Assembly: GCA_963842335.1 (NCBI GenBank)
Contig: CAWJGF010000020.1
Span: 1-64,000 of the forward strand
Length of the DNA: 64,000 nt
Direction: 5' to 3'
Source: PALSA-600 sp963842335
Lineage (GTDB): Bacteria > Actinomycetota > Thermoleophilia > Gaiellales > Gaiellaceae
The notes below the pieces were generated by a model, which made no database searches, was not told the origin of the DNA, and worked only from the letters and a program-made list of their open reading frames with translations. Below, piece after piece: positions 1 to 7,396 of the stretch. The position numbers and the translations under genes are program-made. Position 1 is the stretch's first letter. Every line of letters starts with the position of its first letter.

Positions 1-8
1 AGGACAAG

Positions 9-770
9 GTGCGGCTCGGCGGAATGGCACTCGCGAACGGCGTGCTCGTGCACGGCCCGCGGGCGTGGGCCTGCGCCGTCCGCGCGCCGGACGGCGAGCT
101 GAGGGTGGTCGCGCGCCGCAAGCGCCTGCGCGCCTCCGACGTGACGAACCCGCTCCTGCGCGGGCCTGCGAGGCTGGCCGAGGTGTTCGCGCTTCTGCCT
201 CAGGTGAAACGCGCGCTGCCCGACGCACAGCTGCCGATGGAGCGGCCGCGCGTCGTCGCCTCCATGCTCGGCAGTGCCCTCGTGCTGCAGAGACTCCGCC
301 ACTCACGCTTGCAGCCGGCCGTTCGCGAGCTCGTCACGGGACTTCTCTCGATTGCGCCCGCGGCGCTGGCGTTGCGCGGTGGCGAGCTCGCCGCCTACCA
401 CGGCGCGGAGCACATGTCGATCGGGGGGTATGAGCACGGCGAGTCGCGACCGAAGGAGCACGAGCGCTGCGGCTCGCATCTCATCGGGCCGATCCTGCTG
501 ACGACCGCAGCCGGCAACCTGATCGCCGAACGGGCGCCCGAGCGCGCGCGGCCGGCCGCGAAGGCGGCGGCCGCACTCGGGGCACTTGCGGCGTCGACGG
601 AGATCTTCGGCTGGATGGCGCGGCACCCGGCCCATCCGCTCTCACGCGCTCTCGCGAAGCCGGGTCACGAGCTTCAGCACCGCCTCGGCACACGCGAGCC
701 GACCGCCGAGCAACTCGAGGTCGCCGAGGCTGCGCTGCACGCGTGCCTGGCGCTGGAAACCGAGGAATGA
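9..770 (+). CDS. DUF1385 (YqhQ-like) family protein
   Basis: Protein of 253 residues, function unknown. The diagnostic block YHGAEH lies at residues 130-135, followed by YEHGE and a HxRCG element near 151-155; this His/Glu/Cys-rich pattern is typical of DUF1385 (YqhQ) proteins, in which the conserved residues suggest metal binding. The C-terminal half has hydrophobic stretches (about 115-130, 158-170, 183-205) that may be membrane-associated. The GTG at 9 is used because the frame is open from there, but an ATG at 24 is also possible and the true start may be masked by the window edge. Its stop overlaps the next start by ATGA, so it is co-translated with the NAD-salvage genes. Confidence 0.8.
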   Translation: MRLGGMALANGVLVHGPRAWACAVRAPDGELRVVARRKRLRASDVTNPLLRGPARLAEVFALLPQVKRALPDAQLPMERPRVVASMLGSALVLQRLRHSRLQPAVRELVTGLLSIAPAALALRGGELAAYHGAEHMSIGGYEHGESRPKEHERCGSHLIGPILLTTAAGNLIAERAPERARPAAKAAAALGALAASTEIFGWMARHPAHPLSRALAKPGHELQHRLGTREPTAEQLEVAEAALHACLALETEE

Positions 771-1843
771 CCAGCACCCGGCGTCGGCTCGACCCCGAGA
801 TCTTCGATCTCCCGGTCGAGAAGATGCGTGCCGGCTGGTACACGGACGCGTACTTCAACCACACCCGCGCGACGCTTCGCTACGACGGGCGCAATCCGAG
901 CGTCATCATGCAGGTGTTCCAGAAGCGGCACGCGTACCTCGGCGGCATGGACGAAGCGCTCGCCATCCTGAAGCTCTGCGCTGACGACTGGGACGCGCTC
1001 ACCGTGCACGCCCTCTACGACGGTGACGTGATCGAGCCGCACGAGACCGTGTTGACGATCGAGGGCGACTACACGAGCTTCGCGCACCTCGAGACGGTGT
1101 ATCTCGGAACACTCGCACGGCGAACGCTGATCACGACGAACGTCGTCAATGTGCTCGAAGCGGCGAACGGCAAGCCGGTCATCTTCATGCCCGCGCGGCA
1201 CGACCACCACCGCGTGCAGACGGGTGACGGCTACGCGGCGTACGTCGCCGGCCAGATCGTCGGCGCCCCGGTCGGTGTCACGACCGAGGAGCAGGCGTCC
1301 TGGTGGGGCGGCAGTGGGCTCGGCACCGTGCCGCACGCGCTGATCGCGGCGTACGGCGGCGACACGGTTGTCGCCGCGAAGCATTTCGCGGACTGGGCTC
1401 CGGACGACATGAGCGTCACTGTGCTCGTCGACTTCGAGAACGACTCCGTTCGCACGGCACTCGACGTTGCCGACGCGCTCGGGCCGCGTCTCTGGGGTGT
1501 CCGCCTCGACACGTCCGAGTCGCTCGTCGATCGGTCGCTCTGGGAGGAGATGGGCGATTTCAGCCCGACCGGTGTGAACCCCCGGCTCGCGTGGAAGGTG
1601 CGGGAGGCGCTGGACGCACGTGGCTTCAGCGACGTGAAGATCGTCGTCTCCGGCGGGTTCACCGCCGGCAAGATCCGCGAGTTCGAGGAAGCGGGGGTGC
1701 CGGTCGACGCCTACGGTGTGGGCTCGTCGCTGATCCGGGGCTCGAACGACTTCACGGGCGACATCGTCCTCACCGACGGCGTGCCGTCCGCGAAGGTCGG
1801 TCGGCAGTATCGTCCGAACCCGCGGCTCGAGCTCGTCTCGTGA
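767..1843 (+). CDS. Nicotinate phosphoribosyltransferase
   Basis: Converts nicotinate and PRPP to nicotinate mononucleotide in NAD salvage (cytoplasmic). The 358-residue protein has the family's N-terminal YTDAYF, central ARHDHHR and GTVPHAL segments, and the C-terminal phosphate-binding barrel strands (GVRLDTSE, KIVVSGGF, VDAYGVGSSL). ATG at 767 overlaps the preceding stop as ATGA and is preferred over an in-frame codon at 743. The following nicotinamidase-like gene supplies its substrate, so the pair makes a complete nicotinamide-to-NaMN route. It resembles the short actinobacterial/archaeal type rather than the longer PncB of enterics. Confidence 0.9.
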   Translation: MTSTRRRLDPEIFDLPVEKMRAGWYTDAYFNHTRATLRYDGRNPSVIMQVFQKRHAYLGGMDEALAILKLCADDWDALTVHALYDGDVIEPHETVLTIEGDYTSFAHLETVYLGTLARRTLITTNVVNVLEAANGKPVIFMPARHDHHRVQTGDGYAAYVAGQIVGAPVGVTTEEQASWWGGSGLGTVPHALIAAYGGDTVVAAKHFADWAPDDMSVTVLVDFENDSVRTALDVADALGPRLWGVRLDTSESLVDRSLWEEMGDFSPTGVNPRLAWKVREALDARGFSDVKIVVSGGFTAGKIREFEEAGVPVDAYGVGSSLIRGSNDFTGDIVLTDGVPSAKVGRQYRPNPRLELVS

Positions 1844-2448
1844 CGCGCGTTCTCTGGGACGTCGACACGCAGGTCGATTTCGTGCACGCCGACGGCAAGC
1901 TCGCCGTGCCGGATGCGGAGAGCGTCGTCGGAGTGATGGCCCGCCTCGTCGCCGCGGCGCGGGCGGCCGGAATCGTGCACATTGCCTCGGCCGACGACCA
2001 CGAGCTGACCGATGCCGAGATCTCGGCGGACCCCGACTACGCGACTACTTATCCGCCGCACTGCCTGCGCGGCACGCACGGTGCGACGAAGATCGCCGAG
2101 ACCCAGCAGGTCGACCCGGTGCCGCTCGCGCTGACCGAGGTGCCCGAACGGTGGCTCGTCGGGCGAGAGTTCTTGCTCCTCAAGAAGAGCTTCGACGTCT
2201 TCACGAACCCGAACGCCGACCGGATCCTCGCCCTGCTCGATCCGGGCGAGGTGATCCTCTTCGGAGTCGCCACCGACGTCTGCAATGACGCCGCGGTGCG
2301 CGGTCTCCTCGCCCGAGGACGCGTGGTCACGTTCGTCGAGGAAGCCTCACGTGGCCTCGACGAGCGGCGGACGCTCGCCTGCCTGGCGTCCTGGCGGCAG
2401 CAGGGTGTCCGCTTCGCCTCCCCCGAAGAGGTCGTCGCAGGGCTTTAG
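1840..2448 (+). CDS. Cysteine hydrolase, probable nicotinamidase
   Basis: A 202-residue isochorismatase-fold hydrolase. The catalytic triad is visible: Asp9 (in DVDTQVDF), Lys115 or Lys116 (LLLKKSFDVF) and Cys148 (GVATDVCND). The D52-x-H54 pair fits the metal site of nicotinamidases. GTG at 1840 overlaps the stop of the phosphoribosyltransferase (GTGA). Nicotinamide deamidation to nicotinate is inferred mainly from this coupling, because the fold alone also covers other amidohydrolases. Confidence 0.82.
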   Translation: MTRVLWDVDTQVDFVHADGKLAVPDAESVVGVMARLVAAARAAGIVHIASADDHELTDAEISADPDYATTYPPHCLRGTHGATKIAETQQVDPVPLALTEVPERWLVGREFLLLKKSFDVFTNPNADRILALLDPGEVILFGVATDVCNDAAVRGLLARGRVVTFVEEASRGLDERRTLACLASWRQQGVRFASPEEVVAGL

Positions 2449-2478
2449 CCCGAGCGGGGCGCTGTCGATGGAAGCTCG

Positions 2479-4017
2479 ATGGCTCTCGCCGCCGGGTTCA
2501 TGTCCAACGTCGCCCTGACGTGGCTGCCGATCGCGTTTTTCGTCCTGATGTGCGCCGTCGTCTTCCTGCTCTGGAAGACGGTCAAGTTGATGCCCCGCGT
2601 CAGCCCGACCGAGATCACGCCCGGCTCGGCTTCCGCGGTCACCTGGGACGACGTCGCCGGGCTCGACGAGGCGAAGGACGACCTGCAGGAGATCGTCGAC
2701 TTCCTGCGTGACCCCGAACGGTTCGAGGCGCTCGGCGCGCGCGTGCCGAAGGGGATCCTCTTCCACGGTCCGCCCGGTACGGGCAAGACGCTCGCCGCGA
2801 AGGCTGTGGCGAACGAGTCGGGTGCGCACTTCTACGCCCAGAGCGCCTCGGCGTTCGTCGAGATGTTCGCCGGTCTCGGAGCGGCCCGCATCCGCAAGCT
2901 CTTCGCGGAGGCTCGCAAGAACGCCCCGGCGATCGTCTTCATCGACGAGCTCGACGCCGTCGGGCAGGCGCGCAGCGGCTCGTCGGTCAACCGCGAGCAG
3001 GATCAGACGCTCAACCAGCTGCTCGTGGAGCTCGACGGCTTCGGCCCGCGCGACCAGGTCGTCGTGATGGGAGCCTCGAACCGCCTGCAGGACCTCGATC
3101 CGGCCCTCCTCCGGCCCGGCCGGTTCGACCGGCAGGTGCTCATCAGCCCACCCGACCTGAAGGGCCGCCGGGCGATTCTCGACGTCCACACGCGCGGCAA
3201 GCCGCTCGGCGCAGCTGTGGATCTCGACGGGATCGCACGCCAGACCGCCGGGCTCACCGGCGCCGACCTCCAGAACATCTGCAACGAGGCCGCGATCGCC
3301 GCCGGCCGGAACGATCACACCGAGCTGGCGCAGGAGGACTTCGACTGGGCGCTCGAGCGCGTCGTCGCGGGGCTCCAGCAGCGTCGTGTCGTCACCGACA
3401 AGGAGAAGCGCATCCTTGCCTATCACGAGGGCGGTCACGCTCTCGTCGCGCATCTCGTCGGTAAGCAGCCCGAGAAGGCGACGATCATCGCCCGAGGCTC
3501 CGCGCTCGGGTACGTGCTGCATCTGCCGGAAGAGGAGCGCTACCTGGAGACGAAGGAGGAGCTGCTCGACTGGATGGTGATGGCGCTCGCGGGTCGCGCC
3601 GCCGAGCAGCTCGTGTTCGGGCGCGTCACGAACGGCGCTGCAAACGATCTCGAGAAGGTGACCGAGATCGCGCGGGCGATGGTCTTCGAATGGGGCATGG
3701 GCGAGTCGGTCACTTCGCGCACGATGCGTGCCGACAACTACGCGCTCTCGGAGGAGACCAAGCGGCTGCGCGACAGCGAGCAGGGGATGCTCACAGACCA
3801 CGCGTATGCCGAGGCGACGCGACTCCTCTCCCAGCACCGCGTCGCGCTCGACAGGATCGCCGCCGCGTTGCTGGACAAGGAGACCCTCGTCCGCGAGGAG
3901 CTGGCGGGGGTGTTCGCGGAGGTCGCGCCGGACTCCCGTTCGTCGGACTCCGTCGGGGTCGTGCGCGCGTTCGCGGCCGATCCGTCGGGCAAGCCTCTCG
4001 CGTCGTTCGACGGGTAA
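2479..4017 (+). CDS. FtsH-like AAA zinc metalloprotease, short form
   Basis: A 512-residue membrane-anchored AAA+ protease. One N-terminal membrane helix (about 11-33) leads directly into the AAA module: Walker A GPPGTGKT at 97-104, Walker B IVFIDELDAVG, pore segment FVEMFAGLG and the ALLRPGRFDR second region of homology. The peptidase domain has the zinc motif HEGGH at 316-320 and the third ligand Asp390 in NDLEKVTEIA. Canonical FtsH is about 640 residues with two helices around a periplasmic domain; here that domain and one helix are absent. It is therefore probably a second, divergent FtsH rather than the housekeeping copy. Confidence 0.88.
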   Translation: MALAAGFMSNVALTWLPIAFFVLMCAVVFLLWKTVKLMPRVSPTEITPGSASAVTWDDVAGLDEAKDDLQEIVDFLRDPERFEALGARVPKGILFHGPPGTGKTLAAKAVANESGAHFYAQSASAFVEMFAGLGAARIRKLFAEARKNAPAIVFIDELDAVGQARSGSSVNREQDQTLNQLLVELDGFGPRDQVVVMGASNRLQDLDPALLRPGRFDRQVLISPPDLKGRRAILDVHTRGKPLGAAVDLDGIARQTAGLTGADLQNICNEAAIAAGRNDHTELAQEDFDWALERVVAGLQQRRVVTDKEKRILAYHEGGHALVAHLVGKQPEKATIIARGSALGYVLHLPEEERYLETKEELLDWMVMALAGRAAEQLVFGRVTNGAANDLEKVTEIARAMVFEWGMGESVTSRTMRADNYALSEETKRLRDSEQGMLTDHAYAEATRLLSQHRVALDRIAAALLDKETLVREELAGVFAEVAPDSRSSDSVGVVRAFAADPSGKPLASFDG

Positions 4018-4029
4018 CCTTCAGCCGCG

Positions 4030-4434
4030 ATGGCGGCCGGGGGGGTACATCACATCGGCATCGCCGTCGCCGACCTCGACGAGGCGATCGCGACCTACGC
4101 GCAGTTGTTCGGCGCGCGGCTCGAGCATCGCCAGGCCGTCGAGGAGCAGGGCGTCGAGGCGGCGTCGCTCCGGACGGGCGAAGGACGGCTCGAGCTGCTG
4201 AGCGCGCTCGGGCCCGAGACACCGGTCGGGAGATTCCTCGCCGGCCGCGGGCCGGGCCTGCATCACGTCGCTTTCGAGGTGGCTGACCTGGGCGCCGAAC
4301 TCGTCCGGCTGCGCGGCGCCGGCGTCACGCTGATCGATGAAACCCCGACCCGGGGGCTCTTCGGGCTCCAGGTTGCGTTCATCCACCCCGAGGCGACCGG
4401 TGGAGTTCTGGCAGAGTTGGTGAGTGATGAGTAG
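4030..4434 (+). CDS. mce: Methylmalonyl-CoA epimerase
   Basis: Interconverts (R)- and (S)-methylmalonyl-CoA in propionate or odd-chain and branched-chain catabolism. The 134-residue protein is a two-module VOC fold. Likely metal ligands are His8 (VHHIGIAV), His78 or 79 (HHVAFEV) and Glu129 (VLAELVSDE), and the RGPGLHHVAFEV block is characteristic of the epimerase subfamily. A TAACCT box starts on the ftsH stop codon and ends 9 nt before the ATG, with no Shine-Dalgarno, so this gene may start its own short-leader transcript. The mutase subunits are not in the window. Confidence 0.88.
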   Translation: MAAGGVHHIGIAVADLDEAIATYAQLFGARLEHRQAVEEQGVEAASLRTGEGRLELLSALGPETPVGRFLAGRGPGLHHVAFEVADLGAELVRLRGAGVTLIDETPTRGLFGLQVAFIHPEATGGVLAELVSDE

Positions 4435-4657
4435 CAACGACCGCGTCAGAGTCGAGATCGCCTTCGACGGCAACCAGGTTTTGAGTGTCTACGTTCCGTC
4501 CGCGACGGCCGACGACCTCGACCGTGCGCTGGCCGGCGACCAGGAGAGCCTCAGCTTCGAAGCCGAGGACGGCCGCTACACGGTGCACATGCGCAAGGTC
4601 GTCTACATGAAGCGCCTGGCGCGCGAAAGCCGCGTCGGTTTCGGCGCAACGGGCTAG
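4427..4657 (+). CDS. Small conserved protein, DUF3107-like
   Basis: A 76-residue protein (ATG 4427; GTG 4424 is an alternative) overlapping the epimerase stop. It reads as a compact beta-rich protein: RVEIAFDGNQ, a helical segment ADDLDRAL, then YTVHMRKVVYMKR and a terminal RVGFG. The combination of an N-terminal strand pair, a central acidic helix and a C-terminal KVVY...RRVGFG-type ending resembles the small actinobacterial DUF3107 proteins. I do not know a function. Overlap with the upstream gene and proximity to the sigma gene are the only context. Confidence 0.55.
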   Translation: MSSNDRVRVEIAFDGNQVLSVYVPSATADDLDRALAGDQESLSFEAEDGRYTVHMRKVVYMKRLARESRVGFGATG

Positions 4658-4696
4658 GACGTTACGTGCGGCCCCGCCCGGGGCACGATTAGGCCG

Positions 4697-5287
4697 ATGA
4701 GCGAAGCGGCCATCCAGAAGAAGGAGAGCGAGACGAAGCGCGTTCGGGCGCTGGTCGAACGCGCGCAAAAAGGCGACCGCGAGGCGCTCGAGGAGCTCTA
4801 CCTCATCCATTTCGACCGGATCTACAGCTACCTGCACGTCAGCGTCGGCAACCGCCACGACGCAGAAGACCTGACGACGCAGACGTTCCTGAAGATGCTC
4901 GAGGCGATCGGGAGGTTCCGGTGGCAGTCGGCACCGTTCTCGGCCTGGCTCTTCCGGATCGCACACAACCTCGCGATGGATCACTTCCGCGCGACGAAGC
5001 GCTGGCAGCCCGAGGAGACACCGCCGGAGCCTGACCCCGACGAGCACACCTCCGCCGAGCACGGCGCGCTCGAGTCGATCGGCCGCAAGTCGATGCTCGA
5101 GCTGATCGAGGACCTCTCGCCCGAGCAGCAACAGGTACTGACCCTGAAGTTCGTCTTCAACTTCGCGAATGCCGAGGCGGCGACGATCCTCGGCAAGACC
5201 GAGGGCGCGATCAAGTCGCTGCAGCACCGTGCGCTCGCGTCGCTGCAGAAGCAGCTCGAGCAACGCGAGGCCGGGCAGTCGACTTAG
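4697..5287 (+). CDS. ECF-type RNA polymerase sigma factor
   Basis: A 196-residue sigma-70 family protein with only regions 2 and 4. Region 2 covers about residues 17-95 (EELYLIHFDRIYSYL, AEDLTTQTFLKML, WLFRIAHNLAMDHFR). Region 4 covers about 130-185 (LSPEQQQVLTLKFVF, AEAATILGKTEGAIKSLQHRAL). The linker is acidic and proline-rich. No anti-sigma gene is adjacent, so the mode of control cannot be read from the context. The stop codon TAG is itself the first three bases of the 17-bp tandem repeat that follows. Confidence 0.92.
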   Translation: MSEAAIQKKESETKRVRALVERAQKGDREALEELYLIHFDRIYSYLHVSVGNRHDAEDLTTQTFLKMLEAIGRFRWQSAPFSAWLFRIAHNLAMDHFRATKRWQPEETPPEPDPDEHTSAEHGALESIGRKSMLELIEDLSPEQQQVLTLKFVFNFANAEAATILGKTEGAIKSLQHRALASLQKQLEQREAGQST

Positions 5288-5350
5288 CTACGCGATGTGG
5301 CTAGCTAGGCGGTGCAGCTAGCTACGCGGTTCAGCTAGCTACGCTGCGGC
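5285..5350 (+). repeat. 17-bp tandem repeat, about 3.8 units
   Basis: Units begin at 5285, 5302, 5319 and 5336 with a period of exactly 17 bp. Unit 1 is TAGCTACGCGATGTGGC; units 2 and 3 differ by a few bases and the fourth is partial. The last unit supplies TACGCT (5340-5345), a -10-like box ending 6 nt before the GTG start at 5352. Every unit carries a variant of that box. Confidence 0.85.
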
Positions 5351-5351
5351 C

Positions 5352-6275
5352 GTGGCACTCGAGGTCGGCATCGTCGGCCCGTCCGGCAGCGGGAAGACGT
5401 CGCTCTTCACGGCGCTGACCAAGACGGGCGGAGGCGAATACGGAAAGACGAACGTCGGCATGGCGCCGATCGCCGACCCGCGCCTCGATGCGCTCGCCGC
5501 GGTGGTGCATGCGAAGAAGATCACCACTGCGACGATCCGGGTGCAGGACGTTCCCGGCGCCGGCGAGGCTCAGCTCGGAAACCTGCGCCAGGTGGACGCT
5601 CTGCTCGTCGTCCTGAAGGGGTTCGGGCCCGACGCCGATCCGGCCGGAGACCTCGAGACGTTTCGGCTCGAGCTGCTCGTCGCCGACCGCGATCACGTCG
5701 AGCGCCGGCTCGAACGAGTCGAGAAGCAGGCGAAGTCCGGAGACGCGAAGCTTCGCGCCGAGGTGGAGGAGCTCGCGAAGGTGCTCGCACATGTCGATGC
5801 GGGCGGTGCGCTCTCGGACTACACGGGCGAGCTTCCGCCTGCGCTCGAGCCATTGACCACGAAGCCGCTCATCGCTGTCGAGAACGGGCCCGGCGGCATC
5901 GACCTGAAGCTCGAGGCCGAGCTCGCGGAGCTGCCCGATGAAGAGGCGGCCGCCTATCGCGACGGCGGCGCGAGCGCGCTCGACGAGATTGCGGGGCGTC
6001 TGCGCGACGCGCTCGATCTGATCACCTTCTTCACGGCCGGCGAGAAGGAGACGCGCGCCTGGACGCTGCGCAACGGCGAGACCGCGCTCGATGCGGCCGA
6101 GTCGATCCATTCCGACATCGCGCGCGGCTTCATCCGCTGCGAGGTCGTGCAGTGGCAGGATCTCGTCGACGCCGGCTCGCATGCAGAGGTCGCAAAGCGC
6201 GGCAAGCAGGGCCTCGAAGGCAAGACGTATGTCGTCCGCGACGGCGACGTGCTGAACATCCGCTTCAACGTCTAG
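5352..6275 (+). CDS. YchF/Obg-like GTPase, divergent short form
   Basis: A 307-residue translation-associated GTPase homologue. The P-loop is GPSGSGKTSLF (9-19) instead of the usual YchF GLPNVGKSTLF, and the G3 region reads DVPGAGEAQ. A coiled-coil-like stretch (about 112-145) follows, and the C-terminal TGS domain (FFTAGEKETRAW, IHSDIARGFIRCEVV, YVVRDGDVLNIRFNV) is well conserved. Typical YchF is about 360 residues with an NxxE nucleotide-specificity motif; here LIAVENGPGG stands there and the motif is not recognisable. Base specificity may therefore be altered. The GTG start is supported by the -10 box 6 nt upstream. Confidence 0.8.
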   Translation: MALEVGIVGPSGSGKTSLFTALTKTGGGEYGKTNVGMAPIADPRLDALAAVVHAKKITTATIRVQDVPGAGEAQLGNLRQVDALLVVLKGFGPDADPAGDLETFRLELLVADRDHVERRLERVEKQAKSGDAKLRAEVEELAKVLAHVDAGGALSDYTGELPPALEPLTTKPLIAVENGPGGIDLKLEAELAELPDEEAAAYRDGGASALDEIAGRLRDALDLITFFTAGEKETRAWTLRNGETALDAAESIHSDIARGFIRCEVVQWQDLVDAGSHAEVAKRGKQGLEGKTYVVRDGDVLNIRFNV

Positions 6276-6373
6276 CGCGCACGCACGCCGTTCGTCCACC
6301 ACCCGCGCGTTCGGCCGACGCCCGCGCAGGCCCCGGCTCGGCGAGACCTGGGGACGAATCGTCACGCCCCCGT

Positions 6374-6391
6374 AACGGTGCCTGGCACCGG
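6374..6391. repeat. Palindromic repeat GGTGCCTGGCACC, copy 1
   Basis: AACGGTGCCTGGCACCGG, whose core GGTGCC-T-GGCACC is a perfect inverted repeat. Similarity to copy 2 extends outside the core (CCCGNAAC before, CCGGNCGCGGC after), giving a unit of roughly 35 bp. Confidence 0.75.
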
Positions 6392-6507
6392 ACGCGGCTC
6401 GGTTCGGCAAGGCCGGAATCGACATGTCCTGCCGCCGATTCGCGTGCGTGCGAGCCGTTTTGGCGCTGCGTGCGCGTCTACCCGTGGGCAACTTGTCACA
6501 CTCCCGC

Positions 6508-6525
6508 AACGGTGCCTGGCACCGG
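6508..6525. repeat. Palindromic repeat GGTGCCTGGCACC, copy 2
   Basis: The second copy is identical over 18 bp to copy 1 and in the same orientation. Together they may form hairpins ending the convergent transcripts, but there is no T-tract. Confidence 0.75.
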
Positions 6526-6564
6526 CCGCGGCAGATCGGTGCGAGGCCGTTCTGGCCGGTGGCT

Positions 6565-6930
6565 TCACGCGAGGGCGGCGAGGGCCCAGCCCGCGCCGCC
6601 GGCGGCCAGGCCGGCGGCGACGGTCGCGGCGATGTTCCACCACGCGACCGCGACTTCGCCCTGCTCGCCGAGTCGCTGCGTCTCGAAGATCCAGGTCGAG
6701 AAGGTCGTGAAGGACCCGATCAGCCCGGTACCGACGAGAAACAGCGCATTGCCCGCAACGTGCGACCCCGTGAGCAGGCCGAGCGCGAACGAACCGCTGA
6801 CGTTGATCGAAAAGGTGCCGAGCGGGAACACCGTCATGAAGCGGCGGCCGACCCAGGTGTCCACCGCGTAACGCAGCACCGCCCCGACACCGCCGAGGAG
6901 CGCCAGCCCGATCCAGTCGACCGGAGTCAT
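6565..6930 (-). CDS. crcB: CrcB/Fluc fluoride channel subunit (second of pair)
   Basis: A 121-residue four-helix membrane protein that exports fluoride as part of a dual-topology or heterodimeric channel. Family elements are GGVGAVLRYAV near the N-terminus, GTFSINVSGSFALGLL (conserved Asn in helix 2) and GSFTTFSTW (break in helix 3). ATG at 6930 overlaps the stop of the other crcB by ATGA, which fits obligate co-expression of two subunits. No fluoride riboswitch is visible ahead of the operon. Confidence 0.88.
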   Translation of the reverse strand: MTPVDWIGLALLGGVGAVLRYAVDTWVGRRFMTVFPLGTFSINVSGSFALGLLTGSHVAGNALFLVGTGLIGSFTTFSTWIFETQRLGEQGEVAVAWWNIAATVAAGLAAGGAGWALAALA

Positions 6931-7391
6931 TCCGTCCCCGCCCGTGGCTCGAGCCGCCGGCGCGCGAGGTGCGTCACCGCTTGCATGACGATCAGGCCCG
7001 TCACGATCGTCACGCCGAGATACGCGGCGGCGAGGGGTGCGTGGCCATGACGGCTCAGGCCGATGACCTCGACTGGGAGTGCAGAGAACGTCGTCAGTGA
7101 GCCGCAGACCCCGGTCTCGACGAACCGGCGTCGGTAGGTCGAGGGCCGTTGGCGTTCGCGCAGCTTCGTCGCGAGGTACGCAAGCAGCGCGACGCCGGCG
7201 ATATTGACGATGAAGATCGCCCACGGCCAGCCGTCGCCGGGTGGCAGCGCGTGCACGAGGGCGGCTCGCGCGAGTGCGCCGATACAGCCACCGGCGTAAA
7301 TCAGCGCGACGACCAGCCCCGCCGACCAGTTCGGCGGAACGCGGGGAGCAATGAGAGGGTGCGTCGCTGGGGGCGTGGCAGGGTGCGACAT
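6927..7391 (-). CDS. crcB: CrcB/Fluc fluoride channel subunit (first of pair)
   Basis: A 154-residue partner of the downstream crcB. It has a 24-residue Pro-rich N-terminal extension, then GGCIGALARAAL, FIVNIAGVALLAYL and GSLTTFSALPVE, the three family signatures, over four membrane helices. Tandem crcB pairs are usual in actinobacteria, and the two subunits are expected to assemble antiparallel. It lies 5 bp downstream of the EamA transporter gene, in the same operon. Confidence 0.88.
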   Translation of the reverse strand: MSHPATPPATHPLIAPRVPPNWSAGLVVALIYAGGCIGALARAALVHALPPGDGWPWAIFIVNIAGVALLAYLATKLRERQRPSTYRRRFVETGVCGSLTTFSALPVEVIGLSRHGHAPLAAAYLGVTIVTGLIVMQAVTHLARRRLEPRAGTE

Positions 7392-7396
7392 GGCGG

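Larger units (their letters stand above)
6276..6564. other. Intergenic region between convergent genes
   Basis: 289 bp between the ends of the YchF-like gene and the crcB gene. No convincing coding frame is seen. It holds two copies of an 18-bp palindromic element (listed separately), about 135 bp apart. Confidence 0.6.

Noticed and set aside
2347..3837. Long open frame antisense to the ftsH-like gene (about 496 codons)
   Set aside because: It is the complement shadow of a strongly codon-biased GC-rich gene; the product is charged and has no domain pattern.
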